A stretch of 64,000 bases of DNA from an uncultured Winogradskyella sp. (GCA_913055905.1 CAJXLB010000001.1:434001-498000), one strand, 5' to 3'; positions 1-9,434 are shown, counted from the stretch's first letter. Numbers and translations: made by a program. Notes: generated by a model from the letters alone, not told the origin.

Positions 1-1005
1 TTTTTAAAGATGTTTGATTTTTTAGATCATGTTGAATATAAGGGTAATAAAACAATATTTGGTGATAACGATGAAGGCGCACTAATACACCCATGTTTCG
101 ACAATGGCTTTTCTATTTACCAATCCTTGCTCCAATCAGCAGCCTACTATTATAAATTAAAGGCTTGCTCAAAATTAAATACTCAAGTTGATTTACGAAA
201 TTACCTCATTTTTGGAGATCCAGTATTGAGTTACAATCCGAACAAAACGAGCTGTAATTATAAAGATATCATATTTAAGTCTTCTGGATATGCATTTTTT
301 TATGACCATGATAGAAATGCTAAAGTTTCTTTTGATTTTGGCAATATAGGCGACAACATATCTGCAGCTCATGGCCATTCAGACATTTTTCATTTCAATT
401 TTGAGATTAATGGGGAACCCATTCTCGTAGACTCTGGCACATATCAATATCATAAAAGACATAAAGAGTGGAGGGCCTATTTTAGAGGTGTGACAGCGCA
501 TAATACTATTTCAATAAACAAAAAAGACCATGCTCTTCAAGCCACTAGAATGAGTTGGTTAGAAAGACCAAAGACAACCCTCAAAGATTTTAAAATTGAT
601 AAAAATTATTCATTAATTGAAGGCCTAACCAGTGCCTATAAAAGAGAGAATATTGACTATACTAGAAAATTAATATTAGATAAAAAAAGAAAAATATTAA
701 GCATTGAAGATGATTTGTTGCTTCTAAACAATAAAAAACGCTCTTTTTCTGTTGAGTTTTACTTGAATTTTGGAGACAATGTTAAACTGATTAATGAGGG
801 TGCCAAGCTAATGGTCAAAACTACGTCATTCCAAATTGTAATTGAAAATTTAATTTTTAATCAAGGTAAAATTTTGAAGGCCAATGATAAGTCAACTTTT
901 GGTTGGCGGTCAAAGGAATACAATAGGAAACATCCAGGACAAACTTTTTTGGTAAAATTTGATTCAACTCAAAGCCAAAGACTAAGAACAAATTTGTATT
1001 ACTAA
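1..1005 (+). CDS. Heparinase II/III-like protein, C-terminal part (5' end outside window)
   Basis: The reading frame is open to the first base of the window (the codons before the ATG at 10 read F-L-K), so this is the C-terminal part of a longer protein. The visible part carries the heparinase II/III-like beta-sheet domain: an AAHGHSD motif around residue 120 of the visible frame, followed by PILVDSGTYQYH and an R-x-T-A-H-N-T-I motif, all typical of polysaccharide lyases of this superfamily. Such proteins often sit inside exopolysaccharide clusters, where they may trim or degrade the polymer. It overlaps the next gene through TAATG, so translation is probably coupled. The substrate cannot be told from the sequence. 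Confidence 0.85.
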   Translation, partial: FLKMFDFLDHVEYKGNKTIFGDNDEGALIHPCFDNGFSIYQSLLQSAAYYYKLKACSKLNTQVDLRNYLIFGDPVLSYNPNKTSCNYKDIIFKSSGYAFFYDHDRNAKVSFDFGNIGDNISAAHGHSDIFHFNFEINGEPILVDSGTYQYHKRHKEWRAYFRGVTAHNTISINKKDHALQATRMSWLERPKTTLKDFKIDKNYSLIEGLTSAYKRENIDYTRKLILDKKRKILSIEDDLLLLNNKKRSFSVEFYLNFGDNVKLINEGAKLMVKTTSFQIVIENLIFNQGKILKANDKSTFGWRSKEYNRKHPGQTFLVKFDSTQSQRLRTNLYY

Positions 1006-2270
1006 TGATGTTAAAGAGAAAATTGGTTTTAAGGCAAATTAAAGAAATCACACTCATAATAGGAATTTTATTTTTGCCTATTAACCAAAATATTAATCAT
1101 TGGTTTTTTGCTTTATTTATGATTTTATCCTTTGTAGAGTTTTTTATTAGAAGGGAGAATTTCCATAATCTTAGGGCAGTAGGCAAGCTTTTTTTTCTTT
1201 CATGCGCTATTTTTTTCTTTCTAAGGGTGATTTTCTTTTTTCATTCCTCCAATATGGATATTAGTCAAAAAGAACTTATTAGAGCACTACCTTTCTTGTT
1301 GTATCCATTATGTATTTTAACACTTTGGACGAAAAAAGGCAACTATAAACTTTTTGAAAGACGTATTTTTTGGTCTCTTACAGCAGGCTGTCTTATTTCT
1401 GCTGCTATTTGTTGGAGCAACGTTTTAATAAATATGGAAGCTAATCCAATACCAGCACAAAGATTTTTTGGCTGGAAGAAAAGCGGGACTTATTTAACGT
1501 CAATACTTGATTTACATCCTCCATATCTTGGAATGATGTTGTTTGCCAGTATTGTTTTTTTATTTAATCAAGCTACGAGTAACGAAAAGTCAGATCGTTT
1601 ACAAAAGATTTTATATGGCACAACCATATTGGTGCTTTTAATTTTCTTGTTTAATATAACAGCAAGAAATTCTTTGCTTTTTTTGTCTTTTTTAGGCTTT
1701 GTCTACTTTATTTATAAACGATATTGGAAATTGGTTTTTCTTTCTCTTATCGCAGTAATCTCTGCGGTTATATTAATAATTAACCATCCTTCTCAGTATT
1801 ACAGATTAAAGCTTTATCATATGTTGGGCCTCTCTCAAGAAGATGCTCAAACAGATAAAAGGTTTAAAAGGTTAAATGCATCTTATAAGGTATTTCAACA
1901 AAACCCTATTTATGGTGTTGGCTTAGGCATAGATACTGAGCTTAAAGTTAAGGAATATAACGCAACAGGAGACAAGGTTGCTGCAGTTGAGAGATATAAT
2001 TCACACAACCAATTTTTTGAGTATTTAGCAGCATACGGTATCATTGGTGGTATGGTTTTTATTGTCGCCTTTTTAATCTTAATCTTTATTCTATTGAAGT
2101 TGAGGTTTGAATTCCTTCTTATTCTCGTTTTAAATATTATCCTTGCATCATTTACAGAAAGTATTTTTGAAAGGGCTCTTGGCATACAGTATTATTCTGT
2201 TATTTTTTCTCTTGTTTTGCTAAAAATAATTTATTCAAGAACTAGATTTAATTCGGAATGGTGCAATTAA
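1005..2270 (+). CDS. O-antigen ligase/polymerase-like membrane protein (Wzy_C family)
   Basis: A 421-residue polytopic membrane protein with about ten hydrophobic segments. A large loop in the second half contains the sequence NPIYGVGLGIDTEL followed by YNSHNQFFEYLAAYGIIGG; the G-x-G and the H-N-x-F/Y patterns are characteristic of O-antigen ligase/Wzy_C proteins, which join or transfer lipid-linked glycans at the periplasmic face. The start codon overlaps the upstream stop (TAATG at 1003-1007) and the 3' end overlaps the next gene by 13 bp, which indicates one operon with the heparinase-like gene. Whether it acts as a polymerase or a ligase cannot be decided from sequence. Confidence 0.8.
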   Translation: MMLKRKLVLRQIKEITLIIGILFLPINQNINHWFFALFMILSFVEFFIRRENFHNLRAVGKLFFLSCAIFFFLRVIFFFHSSNMDISQKELIRALPFLLYPLCILTLWTKKGNYKLFERRIFWSLTAGCLISAAICWSNVLINMEANPIPAQRFFGWKKSGTYLTSILDLHPPYLGMMLFASIVFLFNQATSNEKSDRLQKILYGTTILVLLIFLFNITARNSLLFLSFLGFVYFIYKRYWKLVFLSLIAVISAVILIINHPSQYYRLKLYHMLGLSQEDAQTDKRFKRLNASYKVFQQNPIYGVGLGIDTELKVKEYNATGDKVAAVERYNSHNQFFEYLAAYGIIGGMVFIVAFLILIFILLKLRFEFLLILVLNIILASFTESIFERALGIQYYSVIFSLVLLKIIYSRTRFNSEWCN

Positions 2271-3415
2271 GTAGAGTGACCGCACACAAGAACCTTCTTT
2301 TATGGATGCTAATTATTCTATACTTTTTAGAAGGGGTAAATAAGTATTTTATTTTTTATCATGGACTCGATATAGTGGCAGTTAAAGCTATAAAGGCACT
2401 ATTTTTTTTAATTGCTTTTGTTGAGGTTTTATTTACTCGAAGTTGGAAGAAAATCAATCTGTGTTTAATTTTTTTTATTTGTGCCATTTTTGCCATCGGA
2501 CAACTTACTTTGGATCCAAATTTTAATACGTTGACGGTTATTAATTTCTCTAGGTATTTGTTTCCGTTAGTTTTATTCACTTTTTATAGTAACATTGAAT
2601 TGTCTGACAAGAAACGGGAATTACTTTTGTTGATTTTTGAGAGGGTTGTTTTACTAAACAGTAGTTTAATAATTATTGGATATCTTTTAGATATTCAATT
2701 ATTTAAGTCCTATTCTGGTTCTAGGTTTGGTTATAACGGGCTTTTAGTGTCGTCTGCCACATCAACTTATTTTTATTCATTGACGCTATTTTATTTCATT
2801 GTTAAATACAAAAGCGAACTATTTAAAAGCCCCGTTAGGCTTTTTGTAATTCTCACTATTACTTTGGTGGGAACCAAATCTCTATATGTGTTCTCCTCTG
2901 TTGCATTATTCGTTTATGCTATTTATTATGTTGAATCTTCAAAAAAAATTATCCTCTATTTTCTGTCACTAACCCTGTTTGTATTCTTCGTTTATTTTTT
3001 TCTCCTTTACTCTTCAACATTCAGAGACATTACTAAATCCGATGGTATTGTTGCCTCACTTACATCATATAGAAGCACTATCTTACTAGAAGAAATGATA
3101 CCATTTATCAAGACCAACTGGACAACAGTGAATTATCTCTTTGGTGGAATAAACAAAATTTCTGGTAGGCCACAGATGGCATTATTTGATTTATTTTATT
3201 TTATCGGGATAATAGGGTCCTCAACTTACCTATACACCTATTATAGGTCCTTTTTCATCTTTAATTTAAACGTTGTTTTAAAGTCTTTTTTCTTAGCAAT
3301 ATTCGTAATGGCCTGCTTTACAGGAAATTTTTTTATTAATACTTCTGTTGTAGTTTATCTTTTGGTGATTAGAGAAGCGGTGATAGGCCTAAATAAAAAT
3401 TTCATAATTCATTAA
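2258..3415 (+). CDS. Polytopic membrane protein, probable second polysaccharide polymerase (Wzy-like)
   Basis: A 385-residue protein made almost entirely of hydrophobic segments, about ten by eye, with very few charged stretches. No strict family motif is visible. Its size, topology and position directly after a Wzy_C protein and before a polyprenyl glycosylphosphotransferase suggest an O-antigen/exopolysaccharide polymerase, a class with very low sequence conservation. It begins 13 bp inside the preceding gene. A 44-bp gap separates it from the TTG start of the next gene. The function is inferred from context. Confidence 0.65.
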   Translation: MVQLSRVTAHKNLLLWMLIILYFLEGVNKYFIFYHGLDIVAVKAIKALFFLIAFVEVLFTRSWKKINLCLIFFICAIFAIGQLTLDPNFNTLTVINFSRYLFPLVLFTFYSNIELSDKKRELLLLIFERVVLLNSSLIIIGYLLDIQLFKSYSGSRFGYNGLLVSSATSTYFYSLTLFYFIVKYKSELFKSPVRLFVILTITLVGTKSLYVFSSVALFVYAIYYVESSKKIILYFLSLTLFVFFVYFFLLYSSTFRDITKSDGIVASLTSYRSTILLEEMIPFIKTNWTTVNYLFGGINKISGRPQMALFDLFYFIGIIGSSTYLYTYYRSFFIFNLNVVLKSFFLAIFVMACFTGNFFINTSVVVYLLVIREAVIGLNKNFIIH

Positions 3416-3459
3416 GTTCTTTTTAATTTCTATTTTAGCCTTGTAAATATTAGTGTTTT

Positions 3460-4815
3460 TTGAGCTTATTCAAACAAGGAAGATATTCAGGGTATTTAAG
3501 GCCCATTTCATACTTAATAGATTTAAGTATCATTAATGGGGTTGCCATATTATTCTTATTTAAGAATAAGGATCCACTAACTTTCATTATTTATATTTCC
3601 TTGAGCTGGGTTTTCCTCTCTCTCTATTCCAATTTTTACCAGGTATACCGTTATACAAGGCCTGTAAATATTCTCGCCCTTATCATACGGCAGTCCATAT
3701 TTTTCTTAATAGTTGTATTTGCGTTTTTTGGAATTTATTATGAATTTAAAATTTACCCTAAACCTGTTATTCTTTACGTCTTAATTTGCTTCGTGTTAAT
3801 TGCCGTAGCAAAATTTGCCATCTACTATTTATTACAGAATTATAGGGCGTCTTTTGGCGGAAATTATAGGAATACCGTAATTTTTGGGCACAATAAAAAA
3901 ACTGTGGCCCTAGAACAGTTTTTTAATAAAAACCGCGAGTATGGCTACCTGCACAAAAAAACATTTAATTTAAAAAAAGGTGAGGTACAACTTGCAGATT
4001 GTTTTGATTATGTTTTAAAAAAGGGAATAGATGAAATGTATTGCTCCATTTCAGAACTTACGAATTCTCAGATTGCGGAAATTGTAGATTTTGCAGATAA
4101 CAATTTAAAAATCGTAAAGTTTATTCCAGACAGCAAAGAAATTTATTCCAAAAAGCTCAGATATGACTATTATGACTATATACCAATACTTACGTTAAGG
4201 ACCATACCGCTAGAAGATTCGGTCAATATGATAATAAAGCGAAGCTTTGACATTTTATTTTCCAGTATGGTAATTGTCTTTATTCTTTCTTGGTTAACAC
4301 CGATTATTGCAATCCTTATAAAACTAGAATCTCGAGGCCCTGTTTTTTTTAAACAATCTAGAAATGGATTTAATTATAAAGAGTTTGACTGCTATAAATT
4401 CCGTTCAATGACACCTAATAAAGATGCACATCTTTATCAGGCAACAAGAGGAGACCAACGCGTTACCAAAGTTGGTAAATTTATAAGAAAGACTAGCATA
4501 GACGAGCTTCCGCAGTTTTTCAATGTACTTTTTGGTGACATGTCTGTTGTAGGACCACGGCCTCATATGGTAAGCCATACTAATATGTACGCTAAGCGTA
4601 TTGATAAATTCATGGTACGTCATTTTGTAAAACCTGGTATTACCGGCTTGGCACAAGTCAGTGGTTATAGAGGAGAGGTAGAAAGTGATAAGGATATTAT
4701 TGGCAGAGTGAAATATGATATTTTTTATATCGAAAATTGGTCTTTATTACTCGACCTTAAAATCATTTTTCAGACCTTTATCAATGCCGTAAAAGGAGAG
4801 GATAAAGCGTATTAG
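3460..4815 (+). CDS. Exopolysaccharide polyprenyl glycosylphosphotransferase (WbaP/WcaJ type)
   Basis: Transfers a sugar-1-phosphate from a nucleotide sugar to undecaprenyl phosphate, the first step of lipid-linked glycan assembly. The N-terminus has four membrane segments, then a soluble middle region, then a further membrane helix (about residues 260-285) leading to the catalytic domain with K-R-x-F-D-I, the KFRSM motif, R-x-T-S-I-D-E-L-P-Q and S-V-V-G-P-R-P. The length of 451 fits the family. The start is TTG at 3460: the N-terminal sequence resembles homologues as I recall them and there is no ATG nearby. The glycosyltransferase gene follows after 2 bp. Confidence 0.93.
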   Translation: MSLFKQGRYSGYLRPISYLIDLSIINGVAILFLFKNKDPLTFIIYISLSWVFLSLYSNFYQVYRYTRPVNILALIIRQSIFFLIVVFAFFGIYYEFKIYPKPVILYVLICFVLIAVAKFAIYYLLQNYRASFGGNYRNTVIFGHNKKTVALEQFFNKNREYGYLHKKTFNLKKGEVQLADCFDYVLKKGIDEMYCSISELTNSQIAEIVDFADNNLKIVKFIPDSKEIYSKKLRYDYYDYIPILTLRTIPLEDSVNMIIKRSFDILFSSMVIVFILSWLTPIIAILIKLESRGPVFFKQSRNGFNYKEFDCYKFRSMTPNKDAHLYQATRGDQRVTKVGKFIRKTSIDELPQFFNVLFGDMSVVGPRPHMVSHTNMYAKRIDKFMVRHFVKPGITGLAQVSGYRGEVESDKDIIGRVKYDIFYIENWSLLLDLKIIFQTFINAVKGEDKAY

Positions 4816-4817
4816 TT

Positions 4818-5604
4818 ATGGAACCTTTAGTTTCTATTATTACTCCAATGTTTAATTGTTCGAAAGTTATTACTGCAACAATAGAAAGTGTGAAATCACA
4901 GTCTTATAAGAATTGGGAGCTAATTTTAATTGATGATGCGTCAACCGATTGATGATGCGTCAACCGATAATACCTTAGAACTGGTGTCTAGGCTGACGGC
5001 TGAAGACAGAAGAATACATATTTACAACCATCATATTAACAAAGGTACTGCTGAGGCAAGAAATCTAGGAACAGCAAAAGCCACAGGTGAGCTAATCGCT
5101 TTTCTGGATTCAGACGACTTATGGCATAAAGACAAGCTTAAACTCCAAGTAAATGAGTTGGATTCTGTGGATGTTTGTTTCGGTAGCTACGAAATTATAG
5201 ATGAAATAGGAAGACCTTTAAACATTAAGGTTGAAGCTATCCCTAGCCTAGACTACATAAAACTTCTGAAAGCCAATTATATTGGTAATCTAACAGGAAT
5301 TTACAATGTAAGTAAACTAGGAAAAATTTATACTAAAAACATAAGAAAAAGACAAGACTGGTTATTATGGTTAGAGGCTTTAAAACGAAGTAATAAGCCT
5401 GCGAAGGGACTAAAGGATACTCTTGCCTTCTATCGAATCAAAAAAAATTCTTTGTCATCTAATAAACTGCATTTAATTAAATACAATTTTGACGTTTACA
5501 AGAAAGGGCTAGAGTTTGGATTTATGAAATCAATGATTTTCTTAATTAGATTTTTTATAGAACATTTTTTTGTTAAGAAACGATTAGTCAAATCTATAAG
5601 TTAG
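4818..5604 (+). pseudogene. Glycosyltransferase family 2, frameshifted by a 19-bp tandem duplication
   Basis: The frame starting at ATG 4818 gives a normal GT2 N-terminus (VSIITPMFN, then ELILIDDASTD) but stops at TGA 4950-4952. The cause is visible: a 19-bp unit, 4929-4947, is repeated exactly at 4948-4966. Removing one copy restores a single 255-residue frame running through IDDASTDNT and the FLDSDDLW (DxD) motif to the stop at 5604. As read, the downstream piece could start only at TTG 4930 or ATG 4933/4936, leaving a protein without the N-terminal nucleotide-binding strand. It may be a true mutation, a reversible slippage state, or an assembly error. The 3' end overlaps the opposing CapK-like gene by 11 bp. 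Confidence 0.82.
4929..4968 (+). repeat. 19-bp perfect tandem duplication inside the glycosyltransferase gene
   Basis: Two exact copies of a 19-base unit (4929-4947 and 4948-4966), with two further matching bases after the second copy. The unit encodes I-D-D-A-S-T plus one base. Since 19 is not a multiple of three, the duplication shifts the frame. Loss of one unit by replication slippage or recombination would restore the gene. Confidence 0.95.
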
Positions 5605-6955
5605 AAACGAATTGCTTCAATTTACCAGAAGAAGTTCGCTGAAGCTTGTCTACTCTCTTAAATTCAATAGTCAAACCAGGCTCTAGATAGGCTTCCATCT
5701 CTTTAGAAATGAATCTCTTTTTTTCTTCTGTGAGTATTGTTTTAGAACAGTAGAGCACAGTAAAAGTACTTGGGTTATTTTGTTCAACAATAAACTCTGA
5801 CACATTACCATCATCCTCAATCACACTTTTGGTGATGTAATAAAAGGTCAGACCAGCAGCTTTTTTCCCACTTGGCAGTATGGCAATGTCATTTGTACGT
5901 CCTGATAATTTTTCGAGAATGGGATAATTATTTCCATTCATAGAAATTTGCCCAATATCACCAAGATCATATCTAATAAACGGATGGGCCTTATTAAAAA
6001 GTGATGTTACAATTATTCTACCTTGGTCACCAACACTCACAGGATTATTGTTTTCATCCAAAATTTCTATGTATAGAGTTTCAATATTCAAGGGCCAATC
6101 GCCTTCTGGATTTTGAAACGCTAAAAGGCCCAACTCGGAAGCGCCATATTCGTTAACAATGGGAACGCCAAAAGTTGTCTCCAATAGTTTTTTGTCATCA
6201 GGGAAGAGCATTTCTGCAGTTACAATACATACAGATAAAGAAGGACAAATGTTCTTTAAAACAATATTTCTTTGGTCTAAAAATTTGGCAAATTGCACAA
6301 TGGCGCTAGTGTAGCCATTGATATATTCAAAAGGTATTTTCTCAAATTTCTTTAAAGCGTTATTTAGGGTCCGATCCGTTAAGTCAAATATCGAAAACCG
6401 GCACCTGTTACTTAATACATCCTTTATACGTTCTTTATAGTAGCCCTTTTTCTCGAGCGGAATACCATAAAACCGAGCTTGTTTGGATTTGTTGAAATCT
6501 ATGTTATACCACGAAAACCTGTCCATGATTTCAGCCCATGTTAGGGCATGGCACCATTTGTCTTTTGCAAAGACGAATGGATGTCCGGAACTTCCCGAAG
6601 TCTTGTTAATATAGACGTTCTTCTTTGTGAATCCGCCAGACAAGCGATTTTCTAGCGGTTGTTGTAAATCATTTTTTGTTAAGATTGGCACGCTGTTCCA
6701 ATCGTCTATGTCAATATGCTTTCCAAAGGACTTGTAGAATGGGTTATGAGCTAAGTGAAACTTAAGGATGTCTATTTTCTTTTGATTTTGATACGCAACA
6801 TAATCCTTCTTAGTGAGGGACTTTATTTTGGAATAGTAAGCCTTAGCTTCATTAATTTTAAAGCCAGATAATTTTAAGGATAAATCAAAAAGTCGCAATA
6901 GTTTAGGTCGCCTTAAGGTTTGTTCAAAATAATTGTTTTTTGAGTTTAAAACCAA
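5594..6955 (-). CDS. CapK/PaaK-like adenylate-forming enzyme (phenylacetate-CoA ligase family)
   Basis: A 453-residue member of the adenylate-forming superfamily, related to phenylacetate-CoA ligase and to CapK proteins of capsule clusters. The phosphate-binding loop NKTSGSSGHP is near residue 115, and the motif NEYGASELG near residue 265 corresponds to the adenine/aromatic binding region; the RYDLGDIG motif follows near residue 325. Its position beside glycosyltransferases favours a role in modifying an envelope polysaccharide over catabolism of phenylacetate. The first possible start is TTG at 6955, because an in-frame TAA lies immediately upstream; a second TTG in the LLRLF region is also possible. 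It is convergent with the broken GT2 gene and divergent from purD. Confidence 0.85.
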   Translation of the reverse strand: MVLNSKNNYFEQTLRRPKLLRLFDLSLKLSGFKINEAKAYYSKIKSLTKKDYVAYQNQKKIDILKFHLAHNPFYKSFGKHIDIDDWNSVPILTKNDLQQPLENRLSGGFTKKNVYINKTSGSSGHPFVFAKDKWCHALTWAEIMDRFSWYNIDFNKSKQARFYGIPLEKKGYYKERIKDVLSNRCRFSIFDLTDRTLNNALKKFEKIPFEYINGYTSAIVQFAKFLDQRNIVLKNICPSLSVCIVTAEMLFPDDKKLLETTFGVPIVNEYGASELGLLAFQNPEGDWPLNIETLYIEILDENNNPVSVGDQGRIIVTSLFNKAHPFIRYDLGDIGQISMNGNNYPILEKLSGRTNDIAILPSGKKAAGLTFYYITKSVIEDDGNVSEFIVEQNNPSTFTVLYCSKTILTEEKKRFISKEMEAYLEPGLTIEFKRVDKLQRTSSGKLKQFVSNL

Positions 6956-6956
6956 T

Positions 6957-6964
6957 TATTTTTG
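6957..6964 (+). promoter_or_regulatory. Probable -7 element of the purD promoter
   Basis: TATTTTTG matches the Bacteroidota -7 consensus TAnnTTTG and lies 18 bp before the purD ATG. TTG triplets upstream (6933-6935, 6940-6942) could serve as a -33 element but the spacing is not ideal. The box lies directly against the start codon of the divergent CapK-like gene. Confidence 0.5.
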
Positions 6965-6982
6965 CGCAAAGACGACATAATT

Positions 6983-8254
6983 ATGAACATACTAGTCCTT
7001 GGCTCTGGAGGAAGAGAACACACCTTCGCATGGAAAATTGCCCAAAGCGAGCATTGCTCAAATTTATTTGTGGCTCCTGGAAATTCTGGAACATCTGCTA
7101 TAGCCACAAATTTAAATATCTCAGTGACCGATTTTGAAGCCATTAAAGAACAGGTACTTCAAAATAAAATAGAACTGGTAGTTGTAGGTCCAGAGGACCC
7201 TTTGGTTAAAGGAATTCATGATTATTTCCTAGGCGACAATGACATAAAACATATTCCTGTAATTGGACCTCAAAAAGCAGCAGCTCAATTGGAAGGAAGT
7301 AAAGAGTTTGCCAAGGAATTTATGTCAAGGCACAATATTCCAACTGCGGCCTTTAAAAGCTTTACTGCCGATACTATAGCTGAAGGCTATGAGTTTTTAG
7401 AGTCGCTTAAGCCGCCATATGTACTCAAAGCAGATGGACTTGCGGCAGGAAAAGGAGTCTTAATTTTAGATGATCTTGAGGACGCTAAGACTGAATTAAA
7501 AAACATGCTCCTTGAGGCTAAGTTTGGCAATGCAAGTACCAAAGTGGTTATTGAGGAATTTTTAGATGGTATAGAGCTTAGTTGTTTTGTCATAACAGAC
7601 GGGAAGGATTATAAAATACTACCAACAGCAAAGGATTATAAACGAATAGGTCAAGGTGATACCGGCTTGAATACTGGCGGTATGGGCGCTGTGTCTCCCG
7701 TGCCTTTTGCTACAGAGGCATTTATGGAGAAAATAGAATCTAAAATTGTTAAACCTACCATAAGCGGCCTAATCCAAGACAATTTACCTTATGTTGGTTT
7801 TATTTTTATTGGACTTATTAAAGTAGGCGATGAACCAAAGGTTATTGAGTACAATGTAAGAATGGGAGATCCTGAAACAGAGGTTGTATTGCCTAGGCTC
7901 AAAACAGATTTGGTAGAAATCTTTAAGGCTATGTCTAACCAAACATTGTCAGATATTGAGTTAGAAATAGATGATAGAGCGGCAACAACGGTGATGCTAG
8001 TGTCTGGTGGTTATCCAGAATCCTATGAAAAAGGCAAGGAAATTCATGGAATTGATGAGGTGAAAAATTCTTTGGTCTTCCACGCAGGTGCAACACTGTC
8101 AGAAGGTAAAGTTGTAACTTCTGGAGGTCGCGTAATGGCTATAACATCTTACGGTAAGACCTATAAGGAAGCCATAAAAAAATCTTACCAAAGCATCAAT
8201 AAGTTATGCTTTGATAAGATGTATTATCGTAAGGATATAGGATTTGATTTATAA
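6983..8254 (+). CDS. purD: Phosphoribosylamine-glycine ligase (GAR synthetase)
   Basis: Joins glycine to 5-phosphoribosylamine with ATP in de novo purine synthesis. The N-terminal MNILVLGSGGREH motif is the family signature, followed by the ATP-grasp region (LKADGLAAGKGV, near residue 140) and the NTGGMGAVSP motif near residue 220, then EYNVRMGDPE near residue 290. With the ATG at 6983 the protein has 423 residues, the usual length; an in-frame TTG at 6962 would add seven residues not found in the family. The last 6 bp overlap the end of the opposing small gene. Confidence 0.97.
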   Translation: MNILVLGSGGREHTFAWKIAQSEHCSNLFVAPGNSGTSAIATNLNISVTDFEAIKEQVLQNKIELVVVGPEDPLVKGIHDYFLGDNDIKHIPVIGPQKAAAQLEGSKEFAKEFMSRHNIPTAAFKSFTADTIAEGYEFLESLKPPYVLKADGLAAGKGVLILDDLEDAKTELKNMLLEAKFGNASTKVVIEEFLDGIELSCFVITDGKDYKILPTAKDYKRIGQGDTGLNTGGMGAVSPVPFATEAFMEKIESKIVKPTISGLIQDNLPYVGFIFIGLIKVGDEPKVIEYNVRMGDPETEVVLPRLKTDLVEIFKAMSNQTLSDIELEIDDRAATTVMLVSGGYPESYEKGKEIHGIDEVKNSLVFHAGATLSEGKVVTSGGRVMAITSYGKTYKEAIKKSYQSINKLCFDKMYYRKDIGFDL

Positions 8255-8476
8255 GTAAGAGTGGGCAGTTACGCTCTTGTCTTCTTCATTATTGGAATTA
8301 AATTTAGCCAATTGCATCATCCAATATACAAAGGCGACAAAGCCTATGGCCATAAAAATCCATGATACCGTGTTGGCGGCGAACCAACTTTCTAGCTCCA
8401 AGGCTCTAAGTGCATCAAAAGGAAGAAACAAGCCATCAACAAATAAATCTTGTATTCCGTAAAAGAAATCCTTCAT
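8249..8476 (-). CDS. Small single-pass membrane protein (DUF6341-like)
   Basis: A 75-residue protein with one clear transmembrane helix (about residues 37-56, SWIFMAIGFVAFVYWMM) preceded by an aromatic-rich amphipathic segment and followed by an acidic, Asn-rich tail. I believe it belongs to a conserved flavobacterial family found next to purD and upp (DUF6341, from memory). No function is known to me. It is convergent with purD, with a 6-bp overlap of the two coding ends, and divergent from the DUF6427-like gene across 40 bp. Confidence 0.75.
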   Translation of the reverse strand: MKDFFYGIQDLFVDGLFLPFDALRALELESWFAANTVSWIFMAIGFVAFVYWMMQLAKFNSNNEEDKSVTAHSYL

Positions 8477-8516
8477 AACTTTTTAAATTTATCAAGCAAA
8501 AATACAAAAAGAGTTA

Positions 8517-9434
8517 ATGATTACAAGCATTTTCAGTAAATCAAAACCTATAAATTTTATAATCATAGGGTTTCTTATCACTCTGGTTTTTGCGTTTGCA
8601 AACTATAATCAATTGGTGACTAATTTTGCCTCTGCCTTGAGCGGACTCTTTAAGTGGTTATTGATAGTTTTTTTCATTTTTCTCTTGAATTTTATCATTT
8701 CCAAAAACAAACTTGCTCAAGGAAACAGCTATGCCATAATGTCTTTTGGGCTTTTAATCCTAATGTTTCCTGAATCCACGAGACATTCAGACCTATTAAT
8801 GTCCAACCTATTTATAATGTTTGCGCTTAGGCGCATGATTAGTTTACATTCAAACTTGCACATAAAGAAGAAGTTTTTTGATGCAGGGTTTTGGATTGCC
8901 TTTGCTACTTTCTTTTATTTCTGGGCCTTTTTGTTCTTTGCTCTGGTGCTGGTAGCTTTGATCTATCACTCTCAAAACAATATTAAAAACCTATTAATTC
9001 CTTTTGTGGGAATAGCTGCGTTTATCATTCTTTTGGTTGCGTATAACATCGTGGTACACGACGTTTATTTTATGCCTTCAAATTTTAAAAGATTTGCTAG
9101 CTTGGACTTTACACCTTATAACAGTAAAGCTAACATTTTGAGGCTCACCGTAGTTTTAACGTCTTATTTATGGACCACAGTTTATTTTTTCAATGCTCTG
9201 AGCGATAAAAACAAAAAATTGAGACCTTCTTACTTCCTCATAGCTTGGGCGTCTTTACTTGCTCTTTTTGTAGCCTTTATTGCCCCAAATAAAAATGGAA
9301 GTGAGTTTATTTTTCTTTTTGCTCCGTTTTCAATAATTCTAGCAAATTATCTGGAGGTCATTTCAGAACGCTGGTTCAAGGAGGTTTTTCCAGTGCTATT
9401 TATTGTGGTGCCTATTGTAAGCCTATTGCTGTAA
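8517..9434 (+). CDS. Polytopic membrane protein (DUF6427-like)
   Basis: A 305-residue integral membrane protein with eight or nine hydrophobic segments. The content matches a flavobacterial family commonly found beside the uracil phosphoribosyltransferase gene (DUF6427, from memory); no catalytic motif is visible. Its 3' end overlaps the end of upp on the opposite strand by 12 bp. The function is unknown. Confidence 0.7.
   Translation: MITSIFSKSKPINFIIIGFLITLVFAFANYNQLVTNFASALSGLFKWLLIVFFIFLLNFIISKNKLAQGNSYAIMSFGLLILMFPESTRHSDLLMSNLFIMFALRRMISLHSNLHIKKKFFDAGFWIAFATFFYFWAFLFFALVLVALIYHSQNNIKNLLIPFVGIAAFIILLVAYNIVVHDVYFMPSNFKRFASLDFTPYNSKANILRLTVVLTSYLWTTVYFFNALSDKNKKLRPSYFLIAWASLLALFVAFIAPNKNGSEFIFLFAPFSIILANYLEVISERWFKEVFPVLFIVVPIVSLLL

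Noticed and set aside
10..1005. ATG at 10 as the true start of the heparinase-like gene
   Set aside because: The frame is open upstream to base 1 and the family is much longer, so this is an internal Met.
4930..5604. A separate intact glycosyltransferase starting at 4930
   Set aside because: The apparent start is created by the duplicated unit; the upstream frame holds the missing N-terminus.
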